IMG/VR virus record: IMGVR_UViG_3300037882_002578
Location: 1-64,000 of that record
Source: a virus
Length of the DNA stretch: 64,000 nt
Strand: one strand, 5' to 3'
In this document: in pieces, positions 41,253-49,421 of the stretch
How the letters are laid out: each line of letters begins with the position of its first letter
Position numbering within the stretch: the stretch's first letter is position 1
Notes under the pieces: generated by a model
Database searches by the model: none
The model's input: only the letters and a program-made list of their open reading frames with translations
Told to the model about the DNA's origin: nothing
Made by a program: the position numbers and the translations under genes

Positions 41253-41500
41253 AAAAGATATTTGATGACACTTTAAAGACTAATGGTAAATGGAATAGGC
41301 AAGCACTTACATTTTTTGCTTCTTTTACTATTTCAGTCATATTAGGTTCTACCTTAACAGGACTAAGTTTCTTTTTAAATATAGTTACAAACCCTATAGC
41401 AGAAAATGTTTTTAACAGCTTTATAATGCTAACAGGTGTTATGAGTGGAACAAATATTTGGAATAAAATAGTAGACATAAAAAAAGCCGAAAAAGAGTAA
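41249..41500 (+). CDS. holin-like protein, 83 aa
   Basis: Two membrane helices (about residues 18-40, ALTFFASFTISVILGSTLTG, and 48-68, AENVFNSFIMLTGVMSGTN), with charged ends (MKKIFDDT; DIKKAEKE). It is encoded immediately before the endolysin, the classic holin position. A small protein of two-TM class II type; identity not confirmed. Confidence 0.65.
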   Translation: MKKIFDDTLKTNGKWNRQALTFFASFTISVILGSTLTGLSFFLNIVTNPIAENVFNSFIMLTGVMSGTNIWNKIVDIKKAEKE

Positions 41501-42165
41501 TGAAACAGATAATAAAATTTCAAAAAGATAATGGATTAGTAGCCGATGGAGTAATCGGTATGAAAACCTTGTCTAAAATGAAAGATGTTTGGAAAAGAAG
41601 TTCTTTAGAAGAAGTAATACATTATCTAGGACAAGTTTATGTGGAATCAGATAAGTTCAATATAGAATTAGAAAATTTAAATTATTCCGCAAAAAGACTT
41701 TTAGAAGTTTTTAAAAGAAGATTTGATACCAACAGAGATAAGTGGTTAAGCTCTCAAGAGAAGGAAAAAGTAAAAGAACTTATAGGAAGTCCAATTAAGA
41801 TTGGAAGTTTTGTTTACGCCAATTTAAATGGTAATGGAAATGAAGCTTCACAAGAGGGATATATCTTCAGGGGGTCAGCAGGAATTCAGCTCACAGGAAA
41901 AATAAATTACGAAAGATTTTCTAAATGGATAGGAGCTAAAAAAACATTAACTGCGGAAGAAGTAGCTAAAGATTACTTTTGGGAAGCAGGATTATTTTTC
42001 TTTGGAGAGAATAAACTATGGAGATTTGCTAAAAAAGTGGATATTGATTCCATAACTAAATTAAGTAAAGCAATTAACCTTGGAAACCCTAACAGTCCTT
42101 ATCAACCAAATCACTTGAAAGAAAGAGTAGAAGCAACTTTAAACTTTAATAAAATAATAAAATGA
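41500..42165 (+). CDS. GH19-type endolysin with N-terminal peptidoglycan-binding segment
   Basis: A 221-aa enzyme. The N-terminus FQKDNGLVADGVIGMKTL (about residues 5-22) is a short PG_binding_1-like repeat. The catalytic region has the GH19 chitinase/lysozyme layout: VIHYLGQVYVESDKFNIEL, then LNYSAKRLLEVFKRRF, then EGYIFRGSAGIQLTGKINY. The Glu in VESDKF (about 50) and those near the RGS-GIQLTG motif fit the acid/base pair. It would cut host cell-wall glycan at the end of infection. It overlaps the next start (ATGA). Confidence 0.85.
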   Translation: MKQIIKFQKDNGLVADGVIGMKTLSKMKDVWKRSSLEEVIHYLGQVYVESDKFNIELENLNYSAKRLLEVFKRRFDTNRDKWLSSQEKEKVKELIGSPIKIGSFVYANLNGNGNEASQEGYIFRGSAGIQLTGKINYERFSKWIGAKKTLTAEEVAKDYFWEAGLFFFGENKLWRFAKKVDIDSITKLSKAINLGNPNSPYQPNHLKERVEATLNFNKIIK

Positions 42166-42311
42166 TAACAGAGATAATATTAGGTTTTTTATTTATAGCT
42201 TTTGGGGTAGTATTAATTTTAAATAATAAAAAAGTAAAAAAGAATGTTCCAAAAACTAACGCTACAGTTTTACCATTACCTCCAAAACCAGATAAAGGTA
42301 CTCCAAGGTAG
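42162..42311 (+). CDS. small one-TM protein, 49 aa
   Basis: Begins MITEIILGFLFIAFGVVL (membrane helix about residues 2-20), then NNKKVKKNVPK and a Pro-rich tail (LPLPPKP). Start overlaps the endolysin stop by 4 nt. Possibly a lysis accessory or outer-membrane spanin-like peptide, but no lipobox Cys is present. Confidence 0.5.
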   Translation: MITEIILGFLFIAFGVVLILNNKKVKKNVPKTNATVLPLPPKPDKGTPR

Positions 42312-42627
42312 TTTTTTAATAATATCTTTACTCCTTTTATTTTTTTGTAGAAGCATCAGTGGATATTTTGCTAATTATGATACTAATTATTGGTTTGACT
42401 ACTTTTTAATAACAGAAAGACTTTCTACAATTTTTTTACTTTTAGCTGGATATAAATATCTTAAAAATGTCTGTTGGATAGCTTATGAGATGCTTTTAAT
42501 ATTTTTGATTCAAGATTTCATAGACAGAGTTTTTTACGATATCACTTATTGGGGAATCAATGACACAATAGCAATTTTTATAATAATTTTTCAATATTTA
42601 ATAAGACTTTACAATGATAAAAAATAA
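42244..42627 (+). CDS. multi-pass membrane protein, 127 aa
   Basis: Four hydrophobic helices: GSFLIISLLLLFFC, RLSTIFLLLAGYKYL, WIAYEMLLIFLIQDFI and DTIAIFIIIFQYLIRL. The ATG at 42244 overlaps the 49-aa gene by 68 nt, and no later ATG precedes the first helix, so the true start is uncertain. Part of the lysis region; a second holin or antiholin is possible. Confidence 0.5.
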   Translation: MFQKLTLQFYHYLQNQIKVLQGSFLIISLLLLFFCRSISGYFANYDTNYWFDYFLITERLSTIFLLLAGYKYLKNVCWIAYEMLLIFLIQDFIDRVFYDITYWGINDTIAIFIIIFQYLIRLYNDKK

Positions 42628-43249
42628 TTACAAAATAATCCCTTATCTAGTTATTATAGGATTACTAGTTTATATATTTATATTACCTGAAACAAAACAA
42701 AATAAAACTCTCACTCAAAAAGTAATCATCCCAGAAAAAAAAGGAGAAATTAAAAACCCTGTAGTTATAATAAAACATAAAGGAATAAAAGACAGTATTA
42801 TTTGGAGAGATAAAATAATAAGAACTGAGAACCCTGTCAATAAAAAATTAGCAAAAGACTTCATACTGTCTCAAAAAGAGAATGATTCTTTAAAAAGCTT
42901 AAAACTATACTTAGACGCTATCGAAGAAGTAGATGGAACTTACGTATTTAATGATAAATATTTAAATATCGAACTAACTACAAAAACTAGAGGAGAAATA
43001 CTTAAAATATCCTCTAAATATACAATAAAAGAACGAGAAGAAATTGTACAAGTAAAACAAAAAGAAACTGTTTTTGCAATATATGCAGGAGCAGGATTAA
43101 ATACGACAACTACTCTAGAAAAATTAACTCCAGAAGTTAATCTAGGATTTCAAAATAAAAAGGGAGACATCATAACCTTTAAATATGGTATAACAGATAA
43201 ATCAGTAGGAGTAGGATACTCTTTAAGAATATTAAACTATAAAAAATAA
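42614..43249 (+). CDS. membrane-anchored beta-rich protein, 211 aa, candidate spanin
   Basis: One N-terminal membrane helix (about residues 8-25, YLVIIGLLVYIFILP), a charged linker and, from about residue 150, alternating beta strands ending AGAGLNTTTTL, VGVGYSLRILNYKK. The last part reads like an outer-membrane barrel strand. Bridging both membranes from one chain would suit a Gram-negative host lysis protein (unimolecular spanin-like); this is an inference. It overlaps the preceding gene by 14 nt. Confidence 0.55.
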   Translation: MIKNNYKIIPYLVIIGLLVYIFILPETKQNKTLTQKVIIPEKKGEIKNPVVIIKHKGIKDSIIWRDKIIRTENPVNKKLAKDFILSQKENDSLKSLKLYLDAIEEVDGTYVFNDKYLNIELTTKTRGEILKISSKYTIKEREEIVQVKQKETVFAIYAGAGLNTTTTLEKLTPEVNLGFQNKKGDIITFKYGITDKSVGVGYSLRILNYKK

Positions 43250-43254
43250 AATAA

Positions 43255-44298
43255 ATGAGTTGTAAATTAAATTGGTATAACTTACCTAAAGAAATAAATA
43301 AAATTATAAAACCTTATACAAACATAAAAGTATATTGGTACAACTTGCCAATGTCTCTTGATAAAGTTTATAAAGAGATACTTTTTTTAAAACCTTCTTG
43401 TAACTCAACTAAAAAGTTTCAATGGTTTTCTTTAAACAAAAAAGCAGAAATAATTTGCGAATTAGTAGATTGTTTAAGTACAAATGAAATAAATTTTGAT
43501 GTAACTTCATTCGATTGGGGAAGTATTGTAGACGCTAATAGTCTTAAGATAGCTTTAGAGATGCAGTCAGGAGAAACTACAAATACAATATCTAATTTTA
43601 GTTTAATTGGAGGTAGACTAAGATGTAACGTAACCAATATAATAGAAATGTACTTGAATTCTTTTAATATTATAAATGTAAAAGAAATAAGTATTGCAGG
43701 ATTAACTCGTTTAGGCTTACAAAGTAACCAAATAGTCACATTTAACCCGACAGTTCCTTTACCTTCAAGCTTAACACATTTAGATTTATCTATTAACCAA
43801 ATAATTACATTTAATCCAAATATACCTTTACCTTCAAGTTTAATAAGTTTAGGATTAAACAGTAACCAAATAGTCGCGTTTAATCCAACAATTCCTCTAC
43901 CTTCAAGTTTACAATTTTTAAGGTTAGGTAACAACCAAATAACTAATTTTAACCCAACAATTCCTTTACCTTCAAATTTACAGACTTTACAACTAGGCGA
44001 AAATCAAATAATTACATTTAATCCAACAATTCCTTTACCTTCAAATTTACAGACTTTAGAACTAGACATTAACCAAATAGTCGCGTTTAATCCAACAATT
44101 CCTCTACCTTCAAGTTTACAAGAATTAAATTTACAAAGCAATCAAATGACAACACAAGGTTATGTAAATAGTGAGCCTTGGGCAAACTCCATGAGTATAG
44201 GTACAGGTATTATTAGATTTAACAATAACACTAACTCTGCTTCAGGTACAAATTTAGTATCTATATTGCAATCTAAAGGATACACAGTAATCGTATAG
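43255..44298 (+). CDS. leucine-rich-repeat protein, 347 aa
   Basis: The N-terminal half begins with WYNLP repeats (LNWYNLPKE, VYWYNLPMS). From about residue 155 to 300 there are seven LRRs of 23 residues, each of the form LxLxxNQIxxFNPxxPLPSSL, ending with a plain LQSNQM unit. LRRs make curved surfaces that bind partners. Next to the fibre genes, this suggests a receptor-binding or adhesion protein on the virion. The repeats are nearly identical at the DNA level, so unequal recombination could change their number. Confidence 0.8.
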   Translation: MSCKLNWYNLPKEINKIIKPYTNIKVYWYNLPMSLDKVYKEILFLKPSCNSTKKFQWFSLNKKAEIICELVDCLSTNEINFDVTSFDWGSIVDANSLKIALEMQSGETTNTISNFSLIGGRLRCNVTNIIEMYLNSFNIINVKEISIAGLTRLGLQSNQIVTFNPTVPLPSSLTHLDLSINQIITFNPNIPLPSSLISLGLNSNQIVAFNPTIPLPSSLQFLRLGNNQITNFNPTIPLPSNLQTLQLGENQIITFNPTIPLPSNLQTLELDINQIVAFNPTIPLPSSLQELNLQSNQMTTQGYVNSEPWANSMSIGTGIIRFNNNTNSASGTNLVSILQSKGYTVIV

Positions 44299-44307
44299 CT
44301 TTATAAA

Positions 44308-44850
44308 ATGGAAATAAAAAAAATAAACATAGATTTTGAAGTTATACCAACAAACAATCCAAAGAGACTTTGGATAACAGATTGTAGCGATTGGAGTGTA
44401 GCAGAAAATAAAGCTTCAATAATATCTATAACACCTCCTGGAAGTAATACACCTATAAACAATACTTTTGTAAAACATAATTTAAATGTTTTCCATAGCG
44501 TAAATTTATTATTAAGTTGTTTGTCTGAATGTAAAGAACAAGAATATGAAGACTTGCCTGATGGAGTATACACTATAAAACTCCATTCAGCGTACACAGA
44601 TATAGATAAAACAAGATACTTCTTAAAGACAGACCTAACACAATTAAGTTTAGACCAAGTTTATATTAAGTCTGGACTAGAGTATGATAAAAATAATAAA
44701 AGTTTTAGAGAAGATTTACAAGACATAGAATTTTTAATAAGAACTGCTTCGGCACATGCAAGAAACTCTGATACTTTTAAATCTAACAGGGATTTTAGTT
44801 TAGCTCAAGAATTATTAGCTAAGTATATTTCATGTAAGGACTGCATATAA
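44308..44850 (+). CDS. virion-module protein, 180 aa
   Basis: Contains RLWITDCSDWSV, SIISITPPGSNTPINNTF and LPDGVYTIKLHSA, a pattern I recall from conserved Bacteroidota-phage structural genes. A helical end carries ASAHARNSDTFK and AKYISCKDC. Probably a fibre-base or adaptor protein. It precedes a series of small genes. Confidence 0.6.
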   Translation: MEIKKINIDFEVIPTNNPKRLWITDCSDWSVAENKASIISITPPGSNTPINNTFVKHNLNVFHSVNLLLSCLSECKEQEYEDLPDGVYTIKLHSAYTDIDKTRYFLKTDLTQLSLDQVYIKSGLEYDKNNKSFREDLQDIEFLIRTASAHARNSDTFKSNRDFSLAQELLAKYISCKDCI

Positions 44851-44864
44851 AAACTAACAATATA

Positions 44865-45221
44865 ATGTCAACACAATCAATTTTAGAATTAAATAAAGAT
44901 TCTTATTTTAATAAAGTCGAGGACAAATTACTTTGCTTATCTGACAGTTATTTTTACAAAAGAAAATTTTTACTAGGAGAAGGAGTAAACAGAGATGAGC
45001 TTAGTTTTAATATGACATTTCATAGGATATTAAATTCAAAAGAGTGTACTATAAATAATTATATAAAAAATAAAATTGAGGGTAAACTACAAGAACGTAA
45101 AGTTAAAAAAAGAAAAAGTTTTCAAAAAAACCTACATAAATACAGTGAACTTATGGATTGCACAGAACAAGAGGCTTTAAATATAGTCTGCAAAGACGTA
45201 TGGACTAACATAGAGTGGTAA
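44865..45221 (+). CDS. hypothetical protein, 118 aa
   Basis: Helical and Lys-rich, with YSELMDCTEQEALNIVCKD near the end. It sits between two structural-type genes. Unknown family. Confidence 0.55.
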   Translation: MSTQSILELNKDSYFNKVEDKLLCLSDSYFYKRKFLLGEGVNRDELSFNMTFHRILNSKECTINNYIKNKIEGKLQERKVKKRKSFQKNLHKYSELMDCTEQEALNIVCKDVWTNIEW

Positions 45222-45228
45222 AGTTATA

Positions 45229-45930
45229 ATGAAAATCAATAAAATAAACCATTATAAAGTTTTAAACTTACAAGGTACTTTAGAACCTAATTCGGTATAC
45301 TACGTCTTAGACTCTATAAAAGACAAAGTAAAGACATACATAACCGACTTATCTGGAATACCAATACCGTTAATAGATTTAACAACAGAAAGTATATTAA
45401 AATCTGTAACAGGAACTGCGGAAAATCCAGAAATAAATATTGAAAACTTTGTAAGTACTGAAACAAGCAATTTATTAAAGGTGTCTTTACAAGACGGTAA
45501 GTTAAAAATAGATAATGTTCTGCAACTTAAAGATGTAAACATAATAGAAAAAGTATCTGCTGAAAACATACCAAGCTACACTCCTGTAGTAATAATTAAT
45601 AATCAAGCCTATAAGTTTGATGCCTCAAACATTAATCATCAGTTTGCTTTTTCAGGTTTTTCAAAAAATGGTACTTCCGCAGGTCAAATGTGTTCAATAC
45701 AATACCAAGGAGAGCTTACACTTGTAGGGTGGGGTTTAATACCAAGTACACAATATTTAGCAGATGTATCGGGTATGATAACAATTGATAATACCAATTC
45801 AAACAACTTTACAAAAGTTTTAGGATACGCAATAAGCGAAGATACATTACAAATAATAAAAGATTATACAACAATAAATAAAAATTATGGCACAGTATCC
45901 AGACGGAGTAAAATTCTTAATTACTTCTAG
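45229..45930 (+). CDS. virion-module protein, 233 aa, fibre-associated
   Basis: Beta-rich, with SVYYVLDSIKDKVKTYITD, YTPVVIINNQAYKFDAS and FAFSGFSKNGTSAGQMCS. Such alternating strands with Gly/Ser are seen in phage fibre tips and baseplate proteins. The next gene starts 44 nt before its end, an unusually long overlap. Confidence 0.6.
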   Translation: MKINKINHYKVLNLQGTLEPNSVYYVLDSIKDKVKTYITDLSGIPIPLIDLTTESILKSVTGTAENPEINIENFVSTETSNLLKVSLQDGKLKIDNVLQLKDVNIIEKVSAENIPSYTPVVIINNQAYKFDASNINHQFAFSGFSKNGTSAGQMCSIQYQGELTLVGWGLIPSTQYLADVSGMITIDNTNSNNFTKVLGYAISEDTLQIIKDYTTINKNYGTVSRRSKILNYF

Positions 45931-46150
45931 AAATGAAAATCAAAACAAAGGACAAGTAGAAGCAGAATTTATTGTTGATTCAGTAAATGAGTATTATGAA
46001 GGAAATGTACAAGAAGACGCAAATAATTTATATCAAGAGTTAATTGCTACTTATAATCAAAATGCTACAAAAGAATTCTATTTAGAAAAATGTATTACAT
46101 ATCAATATGAAATAAGACCTGTGCCTTCGGCTAGAAGAATTACTAAGTAA
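45887..46150 (+). CDS. hypothetical protein, 87 aa
   Basis: Begins MAQYPDGVKFLITSRNEN, overlapping the C-terminus of the previous gene by 44 nt in another frame. Charged, alpha/beta, ending PVPSARRITK. Unknown family. Confidence 0.55.
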   Translation: MAQYPDGVKFLITSRNENQNKGQVEAEFIVDSVNEYYEGNVQEDANNLYQELIATYNQNATKEFYLEKCITYQYEIRPVPSARRITK

Positions 46151-46166
46151 CTTAATACATTATAAA

Positions 46167-46490
46167 ATGAAAGATTGTAATAAAGTAAAACACACTTGTG
46201 GAAGTATAAAAGGATTCGCAACATGTATAAAGTATGAAAAAGAAGTTCCCCAGTTTTCGGAGTTATTCGGAAATGATTGTAAAGATTTAGAGCAAGTAGT
46301 AGAAGATTTATATAATATTGTTAACAAAATAAAACAAGACACAGATGTAACTGGACTGTTAAATAGTTGTATAACATTTACAACTCCAAAAATAAACAAC
46401 TCAGTTATAGAGCAAATGTATATAAAAATATGTGAAATGCAAGCACAAATAACAGCACAAGGATTATTAATAGCATCTTTACAAGAATAA
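46167..46490 (+). CDS. hypothetical protein, 107 aa
   Basis: Cys-containing N-terminus (KDCNKVKHTCGSIKGFATC), then a helix (LEQVVEDLYNIVNKIKQD) and a C-terminal helix (MQAQITAQGLLIASLQE), probably a trimerising coiled coil. Likely a fibre chaperone or short tail protein; not identified. Confidence 0.55.
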   Translation: MKDCNKVKHTCGSIKGFATCIKYEKEVPQFSELFGNDCKDLEQVVEDLYNIVNKIKQDTDVTGLLNSCITFTTPKINNSVIEQMYIKICEMQAQITAQGLLIASLQE

Positions 46491-46508
46491 ACTTAAATTA
46501 ATCAAATT

Positions 46509-47366
46509 ATGCAAAAATATAAAGTTTACAAAAAAGGAAATTACATCTACTTTGAGTATACAGATTCAGCAGGGAAAGTAATTAAAAAAAGATATTCTGC
46601 TCTTGAATTAACTTATTCAAAAGAGGAGTTATTTTTTAATGTTTATCACAAAACAAAAGGAAGCTTATTAAATTTAGAATTTGCTTCAAGTTCTGACGAA
46701 GCGGGGGCAACATATACTGAAGCTCAATTAGAAAATTTCTTAAACGAAAATACGGGTTTTAATACAGCACCAGGAGGTAGTGGTGCAGGAGTTACAAGTG
46801 TTTCTGGAAAGACAGGAGTAGTAACTCTTACGAAAAATGACGTAGGTTTAGCCAATGTAGATAATACTAGCGATGCAAACAAACCAGTTTCACTAGCAAC
46901 ACAAACGGCATTAGATTCAAAAGTACCTTCTGCTTTGTTAGGGGTCATAAGCGGAATAGCTACACTTGGAGCAGATTCAAAACTATTAACGTCACAAATC
47001 CCTGACTCAATTATAGCTGGTTTAAAATGGCAAGGGACTTGGAATGTCGCAACAAATACACCTGATGTTCCGTCAGCTTTAGCTTTAAACAATGGATTTT
47101 TTTACAAAGTAAACGTAGTTGGTACAAGTTCAATAACAGGTTCAAGTATAACTTATAGTCTTGGAGATTGGCTTATAAGTAATGGTACAGTATGGCAACA
47201 TGTACCTAATGTAAATACTGTAAATAGTTTCAAAGGGAGAGTAGGAGATGTAATACCATCTACGGGAGATTATAATCAAAAACAAATCAAAACTATTCAC
47301 GACAATACTTTAGTTGAGGGTTGGTTTGGAGTTGATAATACAGGAATATATTTTGAAACAGTATAA
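46509..47366 (+). CDS. tail fibre protein, 285 aa
   Basis: N-terminal attachment domain, then the fibre hallmark SGKTGVVTLTKNDVGLANVD and NTSDANKPVSLATQTALDSK (about residues 100-145), followed by a beta-rich tip. The GKTGVVxLTKxDVGLxNVDNTSDxxKPVS pattern is common in fibres of Gram-negative phages and marks the shaft segment. It probably binds the host surface. Confidence 0.75.
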   Translation: MQKYKVYKKGNYIYFEYTDSAGKVIKKRYSALELTYSKEELFFNVYHKTKGSLLNLEFASSSDEAGATYTEAQLENFLNENTGFNTAPGGSGAGVTSVSGKTGVVTLTKNDVGLANVDNTSDANKPVSLATQTALDSKVPSALLGVISGIATLGADSKLLTSQIPDSIIAGLKWQGTWNVATNTPDVPSALALNNGFFYKVNVVGTSSITGSSITYSLGDWLISNGTVWQHVPNVNTVNSFKGRVGDVIPSTGDYNQKQIKTIHDNTLVEGWFGVDNTGIYFETV

Positions 47367-47384
47367 TAAAAATAAACTTTAATT

Positions 47385-48566
47385 ATGTCAAAAACATATT
47401 TAGCAACAAAACAAGAACTTACGACAGTAAATAATTCAGTTGTTATCTTATATGGGTTAGTTGAACAGAAATATACGGCGGCAGAAAAAACTAAATTAGA
47501 AAACCTTACAGATAATTTTAAAGGGTTGTTTGTAGATTCAGTAGCTCGTGGTTTAGCAGTGGCAGTACCTCAGTCTGGAAACTATGTGCTACAACAAGAT
47601 ACAAATACTGTATGGTACTATAATGGCACAACTTGGGTAGATACTGGAGTAGCTTCTTCAGGAGATATGCTTAAAGCAGTCTATGACCCAACAAATAAGC
47701 AGGTTGACGCTTTTAGTATGGGTAACATGGTCGAAACTTCAGGTAAAAAGATACTTACAGCCGTTGAACGAACTAAGTTGGGACAGTATAGAGGGCATGT
47801 CGCAAATTCTACTGAGATGATTTTGCTAATTGCACCAACTGAGGGGCATTTCTGTACAAGAGCTGATACAGGTAGTATATGGATTTACAATAACTTTGCA
47901 TGGGCGAATACTTTAAGCGCATCTAGTACTTTTGGAGATACCAAGTTTAATTATCAAACAACTGACCACGGCGGTTGGTATGTATTAAATGGACGTTCAG
48001 TGTCGACACTATCAGCTACCGCACAAGCAGCATCTATTAGCTTAGGATGGGGTTCTTTTATTCCTGATACACAAGGAAAATTTCCTTTGGCAGCGAGTTC
48101 TTCAATAATTACAGGAACTAATGGAGGAAGTAATACTATTGCTAGAGCTAACTTACCTAACTTCACTTTATCAGGTAATACAGGAAATGAATCTGCATCA
48201 CATACACACACGACAGCAGCTTATACCATATCTGAAACTACAGACAGTGAGTACGCTACTAGTAGTTTAAGACCAAGTACTTTTGCATTTGCAAGTACAA
48301 GCACAGTATTCCGTGACAACGGAAGTACATTAGCTGGTACTGACCAATCTTATGCTGCGTTAAACGCACCAGACAGAGATATTGACGGTATAAATACATT
48401 GCATAGCCACACAATGACAATTAACGTTCCATCAAGAACCTCTGGCGCAAATAACTCTAACCATACTCACGCATATACAACATCAAGTATTAACGGTGGT
48501 GTAACTCAAACTACATTCATGCCATCTTTCTCAGCTAAGACAGAATTTGTATACTTAGGATTATAG
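47385..48566 (+). CDS. tail-collar-domain fibre protein, 393 aa
   Basis: Repeats of a WYYNGTTWVDTG/IWIYNNFAWANT-type segment in the N-terminal half. A C-terminal collar-like domain follows: GGWYVLNGRS, GKFPLAASSS, GGSNTIARANLPNFTLSGN, and His-rich SHTHTT and NHTHAYTT (metal-binding-like). It ends TEFVYLGL. The LPxHxH-like motif is typical of phage tail collar domains at fibre tips. Adhesin role likely. Confidence 0.75.
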   Translation: MSKTYLATKQELTTVNNSVVILYGLVEQKYTAAEKTKLENLTDNFKGLFVDSVARGLAVAVPQSGNYVLQQDTNTVWYYNGTTWVDTGVASSGDMLKAVYDPTNKQVDAFSMGNMVETSGKKILTAVERTKLGQYRGHVANSTEMILLIAPTEGHFCTRADTGSIWIYNNFAWANTLSASSTFGDTKFNYQTTDHGGWYVLNGRSVSTLSATAQAASISLGWGSFIPDTQGKFPLAASSSIITGTNGGSNTIARANLPNFTLSGNTGNESASHTHTTAAYTISETTDSEYATSSLRPSTFAFASTSTVFRDNGSTLAGTDQSYAALNAPDRDIDGINTLHSHTMTINVPSRTSGANNSNHTHAYTTSSINGGVTQTTFMPSFSAKTEFVYLGL

Positions 48567-48569
48567 TAA

Positions 48570-48750
48570 AAACCAAAGCCTTAAACTATGGGGGGTTTAT
48601 CTATTGAGTGGCTTAAGAAGCTGCTGCTGGTATGCCTCAGATTGTTCATCTTCAATCTCCATCCGTGAAATAACATAAACAATTATCACACAACTAGATA
48701 AAATCATCATTAACAAGAACAAGTAGTAATAAATTCACAATAAACAATAT
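48570..48750 (+). other. 185-nt structured non-coding gap inside the fibre cluster
   Basis: Neighbouring fibre genes are separated by 2-20 nt, but here 185 nt lie between stop and start. Nested pairs occur (AAGCC/GGCTT around TAAAC/GTTTA near 48576-48618). The first half is relatively GC-rich, with GCTGCTGCTGG, and the second half AT-rich. No promoter box is visible. A 26-aa frame (48588-48668) exists but has no support. Confidence 0.4.
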
Positions 48751-48751
48751 A

Positions 48752-49411
48752 ATGGAAGAGTGTAACACAGGAATAACAATAACAAAAACAGCAGAAGAGT
48801 GTGATGGTAACTACATAAGCACTAATTGCATATCCTCTCCAAACGCTATAACCTATTTAGACCTCTCAGCAGGAGCTAGTCAAACTCAAGTAAACGCAGC
48901 TATAACTTCTGCTTTAATGAGAAAAGACGAACAAATAAGTGAAATACCAATAGCAAATGGAAGTGAAACTAAAATAATTGCAGGAGAAGGTATAACTATC
49001 ACAGGAACAGGAACAAATACAAACAATTATATTATATCATCAACAGGAGGAAGTCCACAAAACTTACAAAAAACAGTATTACAAAAAACAGGCATATATA
49101 ATTTAGTTGCAGAGGACATAAATAAAAGTATAATTATTGACAACACTTTAACAGAAGAAGAGGCAGAGACTGAGGATATATTTACAGTTAGTATAGGATT
49201 ACCTTTAGGAGTACCTAACGGATTTAAAAGTAAAATATTAAAAACAGGAAGTAGAAATACAGAACTCGTATTTTTACCTTTAATAAGAACACGCATAACT
49301 GATATTAGAATTAATAAAGTGTCAAGTAATTATGAATGGATAAACATAGAAAAAGTAGATAACACAGATAATTTTATTATCAACGGAGAATTAGATTTTT
49401 TACCAGTATAA
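48752..49411 (+). CDS. fibre-like protein, 219 aa
   Basis: Beta-rich with the segment GSETKIIAGEGITITGTGTN, a repeat shared with the next gene (GSETKINAGTNVTKTGVGTT). Glycine/Thr-rich, Cys-rich N-terminus (EECNTGITITKTAEECDGN). Probably a fibre or fibre-tip subunit. Confidence 0.6.
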   Translation: MEECNTGITITKTAEECDGNYISTNCISSPNAITYLDLSAGASQTQVNAAITSALMRKDEQISEIPIANGSETKIIAGEGITITGTGTNTNNYIISSTGGSPQNLQKTVLQKTGIYNLVAEDINKSIIIDNTLTEEEAETEDIFTVSIGLPLGVPNGFKSKILKTGSRNTELVFLPLIRTRITDIRINKVSSNYEWINIEKVDNTDNFIINGELDFLPV

Positions 49412-49421
49412 CTTTATAAAA

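Noticed and set aside
43720-44160. CRISPR-like array suggested by 69-nt DNA repeats
   Set aside because: The repeats are in frame and encode the LRR units; there are no spacers.
48588-48668. 26-aa frame in the fibre-cluster gap
   Set aside because: Too short, no supporting signals, and lies within a folded region.
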